From positions 19,345,767 through 19,409,766 of the forward strand of contig NC_087171.1 of assembly GCF_035594125.1 (NCBI RefSeq): a DNA stretch of 64,000 nt. Reading direction: 5' to 3'. Positions 50,161-63,756 of the stretch are shown here, piece by piece. The notes below the pieces were generated by a model. It was given only the letters and a program-made list of their open reading frames with translations, made no database searches and was not told the origin of the DNA. Numbering within the stretch: the first letter of the stretch is position 1; the number at the start of each line of letters is the position of its first letter. The translations under genes were made by a program, and so were the position numbers. Origin of the DNA: Scylla paramamosain. Lineage: Eukaryota; Arthropoda; Malacostraca; Decapoda; Portunidae.

Positions 50161-50243
50161 ACAAGGAGGAGGAGGAGAAGGAGGAGAAGGAGAAGGAGGA
50201 GGAGGAGCAGGAGGAGGAGAAGGAGGGAGAAGGAGGAAGAGGA
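50161..50243. repeat. GGA/GAG-rich imperfect trinucleotide tract
   Basis: GGAGGAGGAGAAGGAG-type units that give Glu-rich and Gly-rich frames. An open stretch of about 83 codons follows to 50494 (LLRIQSRVVWLHDG onwards), but I recognise nothing in it. Confidence 0.85.
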
Positions 50244-50934
50244 AGTTGACCATGTTATTGAGGATTCAGTCTAGAGTGGTCTGGCTTCACGATGGGACAA
50301 CCAAGGGCTTTGATAGACTCCTCACAGACCCTTTAGGCCAAACTGACGGAGGGTCCCATTCATTAGCTGCTCGATGGCAAAGTTACTCTGAATCCTGTCG
50401 GCCGGAATGTGTATCAAGTGACGAAGTGCAGCGGGCGTTTGCGGAGGCGTGTATTAAAGACAAAGATCGTATTCTCAAACGTTTAGTCCCCTGATCTTAA
50501 CTTACTTTCAACAACCAATAGTGAACTGCATCTTCAGTCTTTTCAGCCTTTGTTAATGCCCTTGGCCGCGGCATCTCTTACATAAGGAAATAATGGAATT
50601 TTAAAGGGTGTTTCCAAGATCCTACTGCTATTTTAACGAGGATCCTATACCATCTACAGCATCAATGGGGTAATAACACGTATGAGAAACAGATTACTCG
50701 TCTCTGTGGCCTCTGAAGACAAGCGTTAAAGTATTTTTGGAGTTAATCATCAATAATTGAATTTCTCTCGGCACAGCTTCGGTCATGCGGCGCTTTCTTC
50801 CTATTATTTAAACTAAAGGATGTGGTCTGCATAGTGTATGGGTGCAGTTTCTTACGGCAAGGCAATGCTGTGCTCTATATTTGCACATTTTGCTGGTAGG
50901 TAGGGAGTGAGAAAGGATTTGCCGACTGATTCTA

Positions 50935-51246
<312 letters not shown>

Positions 51247-51353
51247 ACTACTGTACTTTAATCCCATCTCCTTTCCCAATACCTACATCTGCCTAAATGA
51301 AAACCAATATCGGAGGAAATGAGATGAATGGAAGGCTTACAAATTACCAACCA

Positions 51354-51372
51354 ACACACACACACACATACA

Positions 51373-51411
<39 letters not shown>
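51354..51411. repeat. (CA)n microsatellite, interrupted
   Basis: CA units with a TACAGA interruption near 51369. Confidence 0.95.
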
Positions 51412-51416
<5 letters not shown>

Positions 51417-52255
51417 AGTCAACAGCAGTTCGTTATTTCCTGCACCCCCTCCGCTATCTGAACACATGGTCAAATTCTGCACGCAATTAAAGCAAAAACA
51501 ATTATTACTTTACCAGAATCTGCGCTAAGATGTTCAAGGCAGGAAATGCAAGTCTGGCCTCCCGGGATTTCATCGCCGGAAACGTGGAATGCTAAAAGAA
51601 ACCTGGTATACTAAATTGTGGCGGTACTGGAATTTGCCAAGCCGGAAGCAGTATGCTGAAACACGAATTTGCGAAGTTGTACTGCATAATTTGTACAGGA
51701 ACAATGATGTCCTTGGGTTCTTGATGAAAATAAAGCACTGCCAGAGACTCAAGTAGCTACCGGTATTAAGAATGCTCGTGTGGTGTTAGCATTAGTAGAA
51801 GCAAGGAATAGAAAGCTTGTGATGTGAGTAGAAGCATTATTTGTAAAGAAGGAACTAAAGCGAGTACATATGAAGGAACGAGTCATGAACCAAATGACCT
51901 ACAAAAAAGCGTTAAAATATCCCAACCTAACACCTGATCAGGAAAATCGAATAATACATCCACTCCTGACTCTTCAAATTCACAGAACACAAAAAACTAT
52001 ATATACAAGTTTACAGCTTATGAAAATTCCGCTCAGCATCGATAGTTCGAGGAATTGGGGGAAGGTGGAGAGGGTATCTAAGTTCTTGCCGCCTTGAGCC
52101 ACCCGACATATTGCCCTGTCCAGAGAACCACAGCAACCGTGCACTCTCCCTCAGCAACCGTGCAGCCTCTGGGAACACGCAAAGAGGTATGCTAACTACA
52201 GCTTCCTCTTTCTCCAGTTCATAATCGCTATCATCATGTTCATAACGTCATCCGT

Positions 52256-52372
<117 letters not shown>

Positions 52373-52664
52373 AAGGCGAAAATAAGCTTTTTTTTATTTA
52401 ATTATTATTGACGAGGCACAAAGCAGCTTCCTAAATCTTTGGAAGGCACTGAAAGAATGGCACAATAAAAGAGAGGGCAGCGTATAAACGAATTCATCAA
52501 AACATTTTTTCCTCCACCTGACACTCACGAACGCAAACATGGCACTGAAGACGACGACAAAAATAACCTGAACTTTCTTTCACAGCGATACATTTTATTC
52601 ACTGATAGTTTCGAAATAAAAGCAACAGATGTCTTATTGCTGTTATTTGGATTATCTTTTATTT

Positions 52665-52700
52665 CCACACACACACACACACATACACACACACACACAC
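52665..52700. repeat. Short (CA)n, one interruption
   Basis: CA units with a single TA. Confidence 0.92.
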
Positions 52701-52969
52701 CATGGCGGGTACCTGACACGACGCCTTTCCAGCTCGTTTGTCTCCAGTCGTTTGAAGACGAGAATAAACACCATCCAGCAGGGCGTTCCAATCCCCGGAG
52801 GAGGTAATCCACACCCACAGCTCCTTCACGACGCCCATTCTTCTCCACCTCTCGGAACTCGGCACGGAGACAGCACGGGAGAGAGAGGAAGAGAGGAAGA
52901 GGAGAGAACAACTGTGGAACGAAGAGAAGGAACGAAGAGGACGAGGAAAAGAAAGGTGGGATGTGTATA

Positions 52970-52978
<9 letters not shown>

Positions 52979-53052
<74 letters not shown>
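52979..53052. repeat. (GT)37 microsatellite
   Basis: Pure tract preceded by GTATAT variants. Confidence 0.97.
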
Positions 53053-53054
<2 letters not shown>

Positions 53055-54173
53055 AAAGCTCCAAGCTACGCGACTTTCTGTTTGTTTGCTGACTTACAAG
53101 CGACGTAATTTAGTTTAAGAGTAATGGCGGCGGAGGAGCAGCGAGGTGTTGTGAGGGAGATGCTGCTCCCAGAGTGGCTGGCGAGAGTCCGCTTTCTGAT
53201 GTGTGACTGGTTGGGTGATGTGTGATGCGATGTGATGACAGACACAGATAGACAGACGGATGGATGGACGGATGGATGGATGAGAGGATGGTTGGATAAA
53301 GCAGACAGGCAGATATATTGCGTTTCTCAAAGTGGGTAAGTCTGGCTGTGCGACGCGGCAGCAGCTGTGGTTTAAACCTTCAAACTTGGGCAAGACAACA
53401 AGGCTCTCCAGGACCCGAGGCGGTGGAAGCGGCGCGGGATGTGTGAAAGCAACCAAGTGTTTAATCTTTTTTTCATACAATCTAATAAAATTTTCCACAA
53501 CTCGCACGGTCTAAATTATGTCATTATCAAACAAAAAATTAACTTCGACGCAAAAGATTGCATTCTTTAGTGCTTACATGACTACTTAGTGGGTCTACAT
53601 AATTTCTAGCTTGTTTTCTACAGTACAAAGGTATTCACACAAGAAATCTATTCCTGGTCTGCAAAACCTGCTCCGGAAACTGTTTACTATGGTAGGTTAA
53701 TTTTTCACTTCTCGCAGCGGTAACATAGCTGTAAAAAAAAAAAAAACAGCGTCGGTTTTCATCAGCATGATCAACATAATGAGCTGAATTACTGTATAGC
53801 GTAACACTCTAACGGCTGCAGCTATATGGTATGTACGCGGCAGTCTTAATTGAGTTAGCATCTGTTGTTTCTGCTAACCCCCGAACTCGCCTCTGTGGAG
53901 TTTCTATTCCACGCGTCATGTAACATAACACATCTCTCTTCCATTTCATCATTTCTCAACTTCCGACCTCCCTCAGTTTTTCCGCCTCTCAGACTATCAG
54001 TTATTAAAAATTTTGTCTTGGCGGGCAAGCAACTTCTTCCTGCAGAGACAGGTATTTGTTATTCTATAAAGAAAATGTATTTTGGTTATAACAAAATTTA
54101 TATTCACTCCCAAGATGTAATGCATATCCCAAAACAAACCATTAAAATGAGAACTCATCCCCTATGAAAGGTC

Positions 54174-54305
<132 letters not shown>

Positions 54306-54757
54306 AAAAAAAAATCCAGAGTTAATGGCCTTGCAGATACTAATTACTTGCTAATTACTAAGCCCCTATTGAACTTTTGGATCCCGTCCTGATACCTGAG
54401 CCTAATAAAAGTGTGAATAGTTCCGCGTGTCTGGTTCCCTTTCCTGTTACATCTTTTCTCTTATATATTTTTTTTCTATTTCTTTTTCTTTCCCTTGACT
54501 TCCCTTCTCGTTCACTTATTCTCCATTCAGCCAAGACAAACCGTTTCCTTCTCCGAGCTGTGTAGGGAAGAAAATCAATAACGAGAATTAAATGGAAGTG
54601 AGTGTTCAGTGTCTTTCCCTAGATTGATAACGCTGTTCATCTGTGAATGGCAAGGCGGTATGACAAAGCTGCACCTCGAGACAGACAACTGATAAGCTTT
54701 TCCAACACCATCTTTACAAATATATAAGTACTGTTTGCCTCTTTATCTCTTTATCAG

Positions 54758-54866
54758 CGATTTATGGATGGGGATGTCGAGTGAGTGGATGTAAGGAGCA
54801 ATGTTTTATACAGGAGCTGCCGCGTGTAACCCTGGTGGCTTCTTGCAGCTTCCTTTGCTTTACTGA
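54758..54866 (+). mobile_element. CR1-like 3' end fragment
   Basis: TTTATGGATGGGGATG near 54761, then ATACAGGAGCTGCCGCGTGT and TGGTGGCTTCTTGCAGCTTC, repeat the 3' end of the element at 42.4 kb in the opposite orientation. No reverse-transcriptase sequence remains upstream. Confidence 0.7.
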
Positions 54867-55265
54867 ATCATTATCATGACCATCGCTATGATTATCTATA
54901 TATTATCACAAAATGGCAGTAACTTCAACAACGTAACACTATCCCGTTACACTTTTCACAACAACCGATATTATACAGGCCATTCGTTTTCTTTTAGCAA
55001 AGCAAACAATCGTCAACTTCCTACAATTATTCTTATCTCTAACACCACCCACGCCTTCCCTTCTATCATCAGTCTGCCACCACTCTTATCACTATTAGCA
55101 CCGCCATTCATGTCACCATGGTTTCCACCACAAACAACTCCCCACGTGCCCTCACCACCCACCGTCTTCACCAGGGACACACATTTATCGCTCGCTAAGC
55201 AAAGAAAAGAAGTTAAAGACGACGGAAAGGAAAGGGATAGTCGTGGAATTGCAAGAAGAAAACGC

Positions 55266-55288
55266 GCACACACACACACACACACACA
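55266..55288. repeat. Short (AC)n
   Basis: About 11 units. Confidence 0.9.
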
Positions 55289-57783
55289 ATTCTAGACTTG
55301 CTGATTGTGTCTGGCAGTGCAACATTCACGGACACTTGCATGACAGCTCATTCTTTCGTTGTTACATTAGTTTGTGGTACTGGTAAACATGATGTATCCA
55401 TATTGATGAGCATCGTGTACCTGCGGCTTCTGGTTCTCGTACTGAAGGAATTAAGGGATATGTGGATATCTGCCCTCATTAATGTGAAATTGTAGTCTCC
55501 ACTGAAACTCTACAGTACAACTACATCACGACAGGTGCCTATTTAAGATATCTTTAAACCTGCTCACTATCACTGATGGTGTTTTAAAGTGCCTGGAATC
55601 CTGTTGAAGGTCAGTGGTAGTCTTGAAAAATGTAATGCTAATGAATGCCACTCATTTTTTTGTTTTTCTTAATGAAACTGTGTTGTTTTACTAATTTCCT
55701 TTGTGAAGTTTTACACCAAATGTGGGAAACCTCCGGCCTGCTCATTACGTGTATCGCTGCGGAACCTTCCTCGCGGCGCGCCAAACTGTGTGATAATCTG
55801 AATTTTCATCCGCAGGTCAGATACAAGAATAAGCAGGCTGGCCGTTTATAAAACTGATGTAACGGATTTCACATGTTGTACTTTTCTTTATAATTCTGTA
55901 TTGACACCTGAGCCCTTGCTTACAAACCAATTATTTTTCTTTCAGCAAACAAGAGAAATTTTCCACCGCCTGCCTCACCGAGTCAAATAGTGGACCGTTC
56001 GCGGCAGCCACACACAGCGGACGCCTATTTGTTACCCTCTTAATAAAGGGACGCAGAAGGAGCACGGACTCTCACGGCGGTAAATCAAGACCACCAAGGC
56101 AGACACTCGCTAACGTTTCTCGTCAAGCAATCTTCCCACGGCCAATTTCAAGCCCGTCTCCTTTCATGCTACTGTCCAACACCACGGAGCTGCTGCAAGG
56201 CGCCCTGCCACCCTTCCCCGTTGTCGTGCACCTGTGTTGATGTTGCACTAGATCATGTTGTTGAGGAACAATGGTCAGAAACACACATCAGGGCCAAGTC
56301 GCTGCCTGTTACACAACTTCTAGTGCACAGATCTTCAAGTTGCAGGCCGCTGTTGCTTTATTACCATCATCATATGAAAGACTACGCATAAGGAAAACTA
56401 TTTCTCTCACCTTCTGACGCAATTCTCAGTTTTATATTTTTTCAAAGGGAGGCTCAGTCCTGCTACTCTCCCGCTGTAAATTATCGACAGTGTTTCGTCT
56501 ACTCCACTGAAATTCCTTACACAGAAAACCCAATGAACATAATAAAATTTCCGAAAATCTCACTTGCCACGCACACACCGTCTCCTTCACAATGATTCAT
56601 GATTCTCTGAAGGAATTTGTTGACTAAAGGCACACGTCTTTATATTATTAGTTACCGTTTTCCTGTTGCATCCATAAAGCAAGACAAAAAGCATGAACGG
56701 ATGGATATCAGTCTGTCTATCTACAGAGGTCAGCAACGCCGTGTGCTTGTACTGGTGAGGCCTACAACACACGCCATTCTGACATAATATCCACGAGTGT
56801 CCAGGAGTCACACGGACATAAGCGTATCTCGTATTTCTTATTCTAATTCGTGGGTCAGCCGACTTCATTATATTGCTCTTCATGACTGAAATTACATAAC
56901 TGTCAGGTACGAACTTGCATTCCCTTATCTGCGTACTAGGATTTCATGGCACTGCGCTCCCTATTCTTGTGCATTGTTCAACTATGTCTGCTCCCATGCT
57001 ATTGTTTCGTAAAATACAAATACCCTGGAATTCAGCAAACCCTGAAATTCATGTCCCAACACTGATGACTGGAACGCTCCAAATTTATTATGTAAATTGT
57101 TGTTATCATACGTAAAAACATCAGCAATGTCTTACATCTTTTATGTTCCCACGAATCAAAACAAAATATTTTCTTTCTACCTTGCCCATTCGTATTGAAC
57201 ATAAAGTAAATCGGACCCGTTTTTTCCCTGGCCCGGCACCCAAAAATGAAATAAAAAAAAATATACATAAGATAATTCTAGGCTATGCATTGCTATTCTT
57301 CTCTCCGCAAAAAAAAAAAAAAAAAATGAACTGGCACCGAAAACTTTAATTAAAAAACTCTACATTGGATAATTCAAGTCTATCCTCTCCCTCTCCTCCG
57401 CCCTCTGATTCAATTATGCCAGATATCCGAGTCCTTCACAATGACGTTTCCTCTCCCTCTCTGGCCTCGATCCCCAGAAGACTTGTGATCCTGATGGAGT
57501 CTTGTGAACTATATCCTTTCCCTTGTACCTTCATCTCAAATTTTCCTTCCTTCCAATCTACCGGCATATCAGGTTAAGGAGGAATGATTTATAGTGCGGT
57601 GGGGGACAGAATGCACAACACCATGAAATGATTTGTTCCCCCGGAGAGAGGGACGGTAATGAGATGATGAGGAGGGTGTGGTGCAAAAAGGTGCAAAAAA
57701 CACACTGGGGAGTACGCCGCTAATACAATGGAAATAAGAAGAAAAGATTAACTCATATACACGCGCGCGAGGCTAAAATTCAC

Positions 57784-57786
<3 letters not shown>

Positions 57787-57873
<87 letters not shown>
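57787..57873. repeat. (AG)n microsatellite, one interruption
   Basis: A single AAAG break near 57851. Confidence 0.96.
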
Positions 57874-57874
<1 letters not shown>

Positions 57875-57974
57875 TTAGTGGTAGCATCGAGGTCTAGAGG
57901 ACAGAACGGATCTCTGGAGAGGCTTCACTCAAAAAAAAAAAAGACAAAATGAGGGCAGACCATCTAAATAAAGA

Positions 57975-58008
57975 AGAAATAAATAAATAAAATAAATAAA
58001 TAAATAAA
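57975..58008. repeat. Short (AAAT)n
   Basis: About eight units with one short unit. Confidence 0.9.
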
Positions 58009-59046
58009 GGAACGAGCGTCTAATCTTCCTAAAACACAAAAAGATTGCATTAGAAATCCCAAGAACATTAGAAAAATAGTTTTAATATCAACGGTTGCCG
58101 TCTTGTAATTGCTGCCAAGAAATGCTGCGTCCCTTTACACTCCAAATACCAAGCGATCATAAGGCTATAGTGTTTGCTTAGGTCAGGGGTGCCACGCTCC
58201 CTGGAGATCCGGGACCTGGGGAGTTGTCCGGGGGAGTTCCAGGCCGCAATCAACACTTTAATGTTCTTACACCTGATTACCGTAAAACCTCAAACAACTG
58301 GTAATTAGATGGGAGGGAAAGGTTGCCAGATTTTTTTTTTCTCTCTTTTTTTGGGTGGTTGAAAGCTGGTAAGTGAGTACTATTCTTACGTGCCGTTCTA
58401 TGTTCCATGTACTCGGGAAGAGATGCGGACCAAGAGTGTATAAACTGATTTACTATTGCAATAAAATGACGACTCTCCAAAATGTATATTTATTACATGA
58501 TATTATCATTGAACAGAATCGAACTGATAGTAACGAACGCCTTTGAGCTTATTAATGAGAAGTCCAGCCTGATAAAGCACATGAAAAAGACGAACAAGAT
58601 AATCTAAAACATTTAATTAAAAAAATCTTAAAGTTGGCATCATGGGGACTGTTTCATTTCTTTTTTCTTATTCTGGTTGGCAAATACTCTATGGACCGAG
58701 AGTGGTGCGGAAAAGTGAGGAGGCAAAGGGATGACCACAATATACCCCAGTGGAAGTCATGGAGTTATAAATGAACAAACGCCCCGCTGGATTTAAACGT
58801 TCCCAGACCCTCCCTAGCACATCATTTACTTACTACTCGCCAGAACAACAGTGGTTACAGTTTTCTCCCTCTTTTCACTTCATCTAAAGGGAAAAAGGTT
58901 AATGTATTCGAACAAGCATACTGATGACAAAATTTTGCTAGAGCCGTGGCATACTTTTAAAATGTATATTATATATTATTTGTTGAATTTTCTCTTTGTA
59001 ATTCCCGATGAACAATATATTTTGATGACCCGACAAGGCAAGTAAA

Positions 59047-59050
<4 letters not shown>

Positions 59051-59140
<90 letters not shown>
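59051..59140. repeat. (GA)45 microsatellite
   Basis: Pure tract. Confidence 0.97.
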
Positions 59141-59143
<3 letters not shown>

Positions 59144-59552
59144 AAATTTTAGTTACCTTCAAGGTGTTGTGTTAACCTGCATTCGAGTTTGTTGGATATA
59201 TTTTCCTGTTGTCTTTTTGCAGTCGTTTATTTATTTACTTTTCATTGTTAGTGCAGTCATCGGTGTCGTTTAAACTTTCTCTGACATATTTTAGTGCTTT
59301 TAATTTAAGAATAAGCACAACAACGCTGTCATCAACGAAAAGAACACTTGCGTCACGCTCCACACTCCTTGCCGGCACGAGGGAAGCGTCTTTCAACCCA
59401 TGAGCATCAAGACGAATCAAATAACAGAGACATGGCAACAGAAAAATAAAATAACACTGGAAAAGCAAATATTACATTCCTCGGACCCCTTTAGTATATT
59501 AAAGTTCTATTGCATTCGTATGGCGCACCCAACAGCTACTTTTTTCTCTCCA

Positions 59553-59773
59553 AGTCTCGCCTTTATGACCCTCAGGGAACGCAGACATGAGTTCTGAAAT
59601 ATAATAACAATAGCAAGAAAACCTAAAAAAAAGAAAAAGCAATAATAATAAGGCAGATTCCTTAAAATTCCCGAGGCAAGTGGACTCAAGCAACAATTTT
59701 TATCCTTTAGAGTCGCCTTATTGACCTTCAGGAGCGCAGGGCCATGAATTCTGAAATATAATAACAGTAACAA
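59553..59773. repeat. Diverged direct repeat (about 60-bp unit, spacing about 158 bp)
   Basis: GTCTCGCCTTTATGACCCTC followed by AGGGAACGCAG (from 59553) and AGTCGCCTTATTGACCTTC followed by AGGAGCGCAG (from 59710) are each followed by a GAATTCTGAAATATAATAAC-like block and an AACAATA-type tail. They differ by about 15-20%, so the duplication is old, or two copies of one dispersed repeat sit in a row. Confidence 0.65.
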
Positions 59774-59947
59774 TAATCTGTAAACTTGCTACGTAACTTG
59801 GCACACCCGGGATAGCGCGGAGGGGGAGGGGAAGACCACACTCATCACCTGGGAGGTCTCAGTGGCGCTGGGATAACTCCCAGAAACTTGTAGATACGTG
59901 GAGCATCTCTCATGCCTCTTTCATCACTGAGTTGTAATGATAAAACC

Positions 59948-59950
<3 letters not shown>

Positions 59951-60018
<68 letters not shown>
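59951..60018. repeat. (TC)34 microsatellite
   Basis: Pure tract. Confidence 0.97.
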
Positions 60019-60021
<3 letters not shown>

Positions 60022-60149
60022 ACATGACTCCGCTCCTATCGCACACTGAGTTATCTGACATTCACATCAGTGGGGTTTCTCTCGCCTGAATGCCAATGGT
60101 ATAAGGACACGCGTCTCGAAGATTATCCTTCTGTGAATAGCAACGAAGG

Positions 60150-61110
60150 ATAAGGAAGGAAGAGGAGGAGGAAGCGGAGGAAGAGGATCACAATGGGTGG
60201 GACAAATGGCTAGAAAACATAAAGATGAAGATGTAGTGTGGTCTGTGGGAAGAGTAAATACTGGAATGAACAGTAACAATGAGTCAGGAATAAGTAGCAT
60301 TTTTCAGTTACCGTGTGCCAAAAGAAAAAAAAAAAAATAAAAATTCCTGAAGGCGATGTGCAAGATGAGGATGGAATGAGTTTTCGACGCGTCTTCCTGG
60401 GCGTGGATTCTCGTGGTCACGCTTGAATGATGATTGGTGCAGGGCGAGGAAGAGGGGAGAGGGCAAACGCGGTAGATAGAGTAACAGAATGGGAGAGGGA
60501 AGGATACTCAGACACAGGGAAGAACTGAGGGTGAGGAAAGGAGATGGTGTGTGAGGATTAGGAGAAGGGTGAGATGGGAGGCGAACCGAGGAGGAGGTGA
60601 GGAGGGAAAGATAGGCAGAGGAAAGAGGTAATGGATTGAGTGGAAAGGGGCAATGAGTGTTAAAGGGAGAGGAGACGAGCGAGGGTAAGGGAAGATGAAT
60701 AATGAAGAGGGAGAGTTGTAAATTAGGCATGATATGAAAATATTCCTGAGAGGACAAGAGAATGAAGAGGAGGAGAAAAGTTTCTTGGATAAATTATAAC
60801 ATGCTCGAGGGCTTACTATTAATTTCTGAGAGGGAAAAAAAAAAAAAAAACGAAAATGAGGGAAGAAGACGAAAAAAAAAAAAAAAAAAAAAAAAAGCTG
60901 AGCACGTCATGTAAGGTACGGAAGATAAGCAAAGAAGGATGAACTGATGTTGGACGAGAGTGATGCTTATGGGGAAAATGTAAGCATGATGGAGGGTGAT
61001 GGGTAACATGATAGATGGCTGACTGATGGAGGGAACGAGAGAAGGGGAGGAGGAGAGAGGAGAGATGGAGGGAGGGATGGAGGAAAGAGGGAAGAAGAAG
61101 CTCAAGGCGT
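60150..61110. other. Purine-rich kilobase
   Basis: The plus strand is strongly G+A-biased for almost 1 kb (GGAAGAGG-type sequence with A15 to A24 runs near 60837 and 60873). Long Ser/Leu/Pro-rich frames on the minus strand reflect this bias. Confidence 0.7.
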
Positions 61111-62542
61111 ACAAAAAGAGACACCATTGCTATATTATTCCCCAGAGAGAAACATCGAGTATATTTTGTTCCACGGAAATTCCTCGATTCTTACCAAAAT
61201 CTCTGCTATTTGAAGAGAGAGAGTATTTCCATCTTACAAGTTTTCTACATTCTATACTACATCTCCTTGCTGTTTTCATTCATTATGCAAAGCACTAACT
61301 ACATTTGCATGCAATCGCTCAAGAAGAGAGTTGAAGGGCACCAAAGCTGATATAAATTTCTCCAAAGAAAGAGACAAAGGCGATGCAGACATTTAGAAGT
61401 GCGCTCCTCAGCTCATAACTCCTCTTTTCCTTTTGAGTCTATGGTAACTAGGAATCTTTCAACCGCAAAGTCAAATGTAACTTCCAGGTTTCATCCGTTT
61501 ATTTTTCCCAGATCTGAAGTTTGCGTTTATCGTGGACCGTTCAAAGAATAAACATCGGTGTGAACTACATGCCGCCTTCCCTTGACAGAACTTCAACTCG
61601 TCTCACCAAGATTCTTAGCTCGCACAGCCAACATAACACGTTCGACAGAAACACTCATGATGAAAGATGATTGTTTAATTATGTAAGGAAGCACCCAGTA
61701 GTTAACAAGTGCAAGAAGGCTGGTGTACCAAGTATTTGATAGACAATGCTAGTTTCGTTGAATTCCTGCTGTAATATAAGAACTCGATAACTTTATATAC
61801 GTTCGCAGTAATTACTAAAGACAATGTGCTTAATTGAAGTCTATTGTTCATCGTAACAGTAATGGATTTCCATGTCCGAAGTTTCAATACTAAGGCACTA
61901 AACATGATTACAATTCTATCTGACAATATGACGTTAATCAGATTTTGTGTGCTACATTTGGTGAGCTCAGACTTGTAGCTTTTACGCTTAGATGAAAAGA
62001 CAAACATTTATTCATATACGGGCACTGTTCACCTCTGTTTTGCTGGCGTTATTTTTGTAGCGTTAACAAAAACAAATGCCCTTTGATCCGCCGCAGACCT
62101 GAGAGCAGCATAGTGTAGGTCACAAGTCAAGTTAAATCCAGTCCTCCTTGACCTCCTCCACGACCGTCACTTGCGAAAAAACGAGTCAGAAGGTCATGAA
62201 ATTGCCACCCGCCAGCTGCCCGGGACACAAGACGTGATAAAGTGTGAGTGGCAGTGTTGAAATTCATACAAGGCCTTGAACTAACCTGAAATATGAGTGT
62301 GACCAACTTGACGGAATACATCCTCATACTTTTTTTCTTCTTCCTCGCTGCAGGTTTCATTTTGGTGATCCTGCAGCACCTGTTCCAGCTCGTAAAATAA
62401 ACTTACATATGAATGCTGTCGCTTTTTTAGTCATATGTACGAATGTTCGTTCATATTCTCTTTTCGTGTGTATGTAAGGATGCATATGATATTCTCCATG
62501 CTACTAAATTTTCCTAGCCACGCACACCAGCATCATCATCAT

Positions 62543-62573
62543 TACCACCACCACCACCACCACCACCACCACC
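62543..62573. repeat. Short (CAC)n
   Basis: Ten units after CATCATCATCATTAC. One frame reads as poly-His. Confidence 0.93.
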
Positions 62574-62887
62574 TTGAACCTCAGGCACAATATGACCTGA
62601 ATCAGCGAAATGAAAGACCCGAAAAAAAAAAAAAAGTTACCCCCCTCCAGTCCCTCCCGCCCGTGATAACTTCCATCCATAAACACGACCAGAATCCCCT
62701 CAGAGCGGGAACTCTCGTAATTTATCTTACATTTTGTCATCGAAAAACGGGTTCCTCGTGCGAGCACCTCTGCTAACTCACCGTGAAAATACGGACTGCT
62801 AACATTGCCTAAGCTGGGGACTGAGAGCTCCGAGCTAACTATTTTCGGGACATCGTTTTAAAGACAAAGACAGGGATTCTAAACTGA

Positions 62888-62962
62888 TGGCTGGCTGGCT
62901 GGCTGGCTGGAAGGCTGGCTGGCGGGTTGGCTGGCTGGAAGGCTGGTTGGCTGGCTGGCTGA

Positions 62963-63002
<40 letters not shown>

Positions 63003-63136
63003 ATAGATGGATGGAAGGTTGGCTAGCTGGAAGGCTCGGTGGAAGGCTGGTTGGCTGGCTGGCTGGATGGAAAGCTGGCTGGCTGGCTGGGTGGAAGGCC
63101 GGCTGGCTGGCTGGCTGGGTGGAAGGCTGGCTGGCG
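62888..63136. repeat. Imperfect (TGGC)n tetranucleotide array
   Basis: GGCT units with frequent GGAA and GGTT variants over 250 bp. All minus-strand frames give Pro-Ala-Ser-Gln repeats, because a 4-base unit read in triplets gives a 4-residue cycle. Confidence 0.95.
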
Positions 63137-63366
63137 GTGTGGCGAACATTTCCATTGCCTTGTTTGAGAACTGAATGATCTGTCAAAGCCTGGAACACCT
63201 GCCGGCTCCCGCACGCCGTCCAATAAGCGAGTCTCCGGACCAGTGCGAGTCTCTCTGACAACCCTCCCTCTCCCTCCTCAAAGTTTAGTCAACAGGCTCG
63301 GGGTAAAAATAATAGGAAACGAAATCAGAACCAAGGGACGTAGAAATGGATTACCTTGGATTACCA

Positions 63367-63650
<284 letters not shown>

Positions 63651-63726
63651 AGAGATGTGCATCCATTATAAGAAACACGAAAAGCAATACTTGCAAGGAG
63701 TGCTTCAGTACCAGCAGTAGCAAGAA

Positions 63727-63756
63727 TCACCACCACCACCACCATCACCACCATCC
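63727..63756. repeat. Short (CAC)n
   Basis: CACCAC units with one ATC. Confidence 0.9.

Noticed and set aside
62888..63136. CRISPR-like array
   Set aside because: The repeats are short tandem units without unique spacers. No array with regular repeat-spacer structure exists anywhere in the window, and the DNA is eukaryotic.
62835..63261. Pro-Ala-Ser-Gln repeat protein
   Set aside because: A 4-bp repeat read in triplets yields this peptide in every minus-strand frame, with no conserved flanks or start context.
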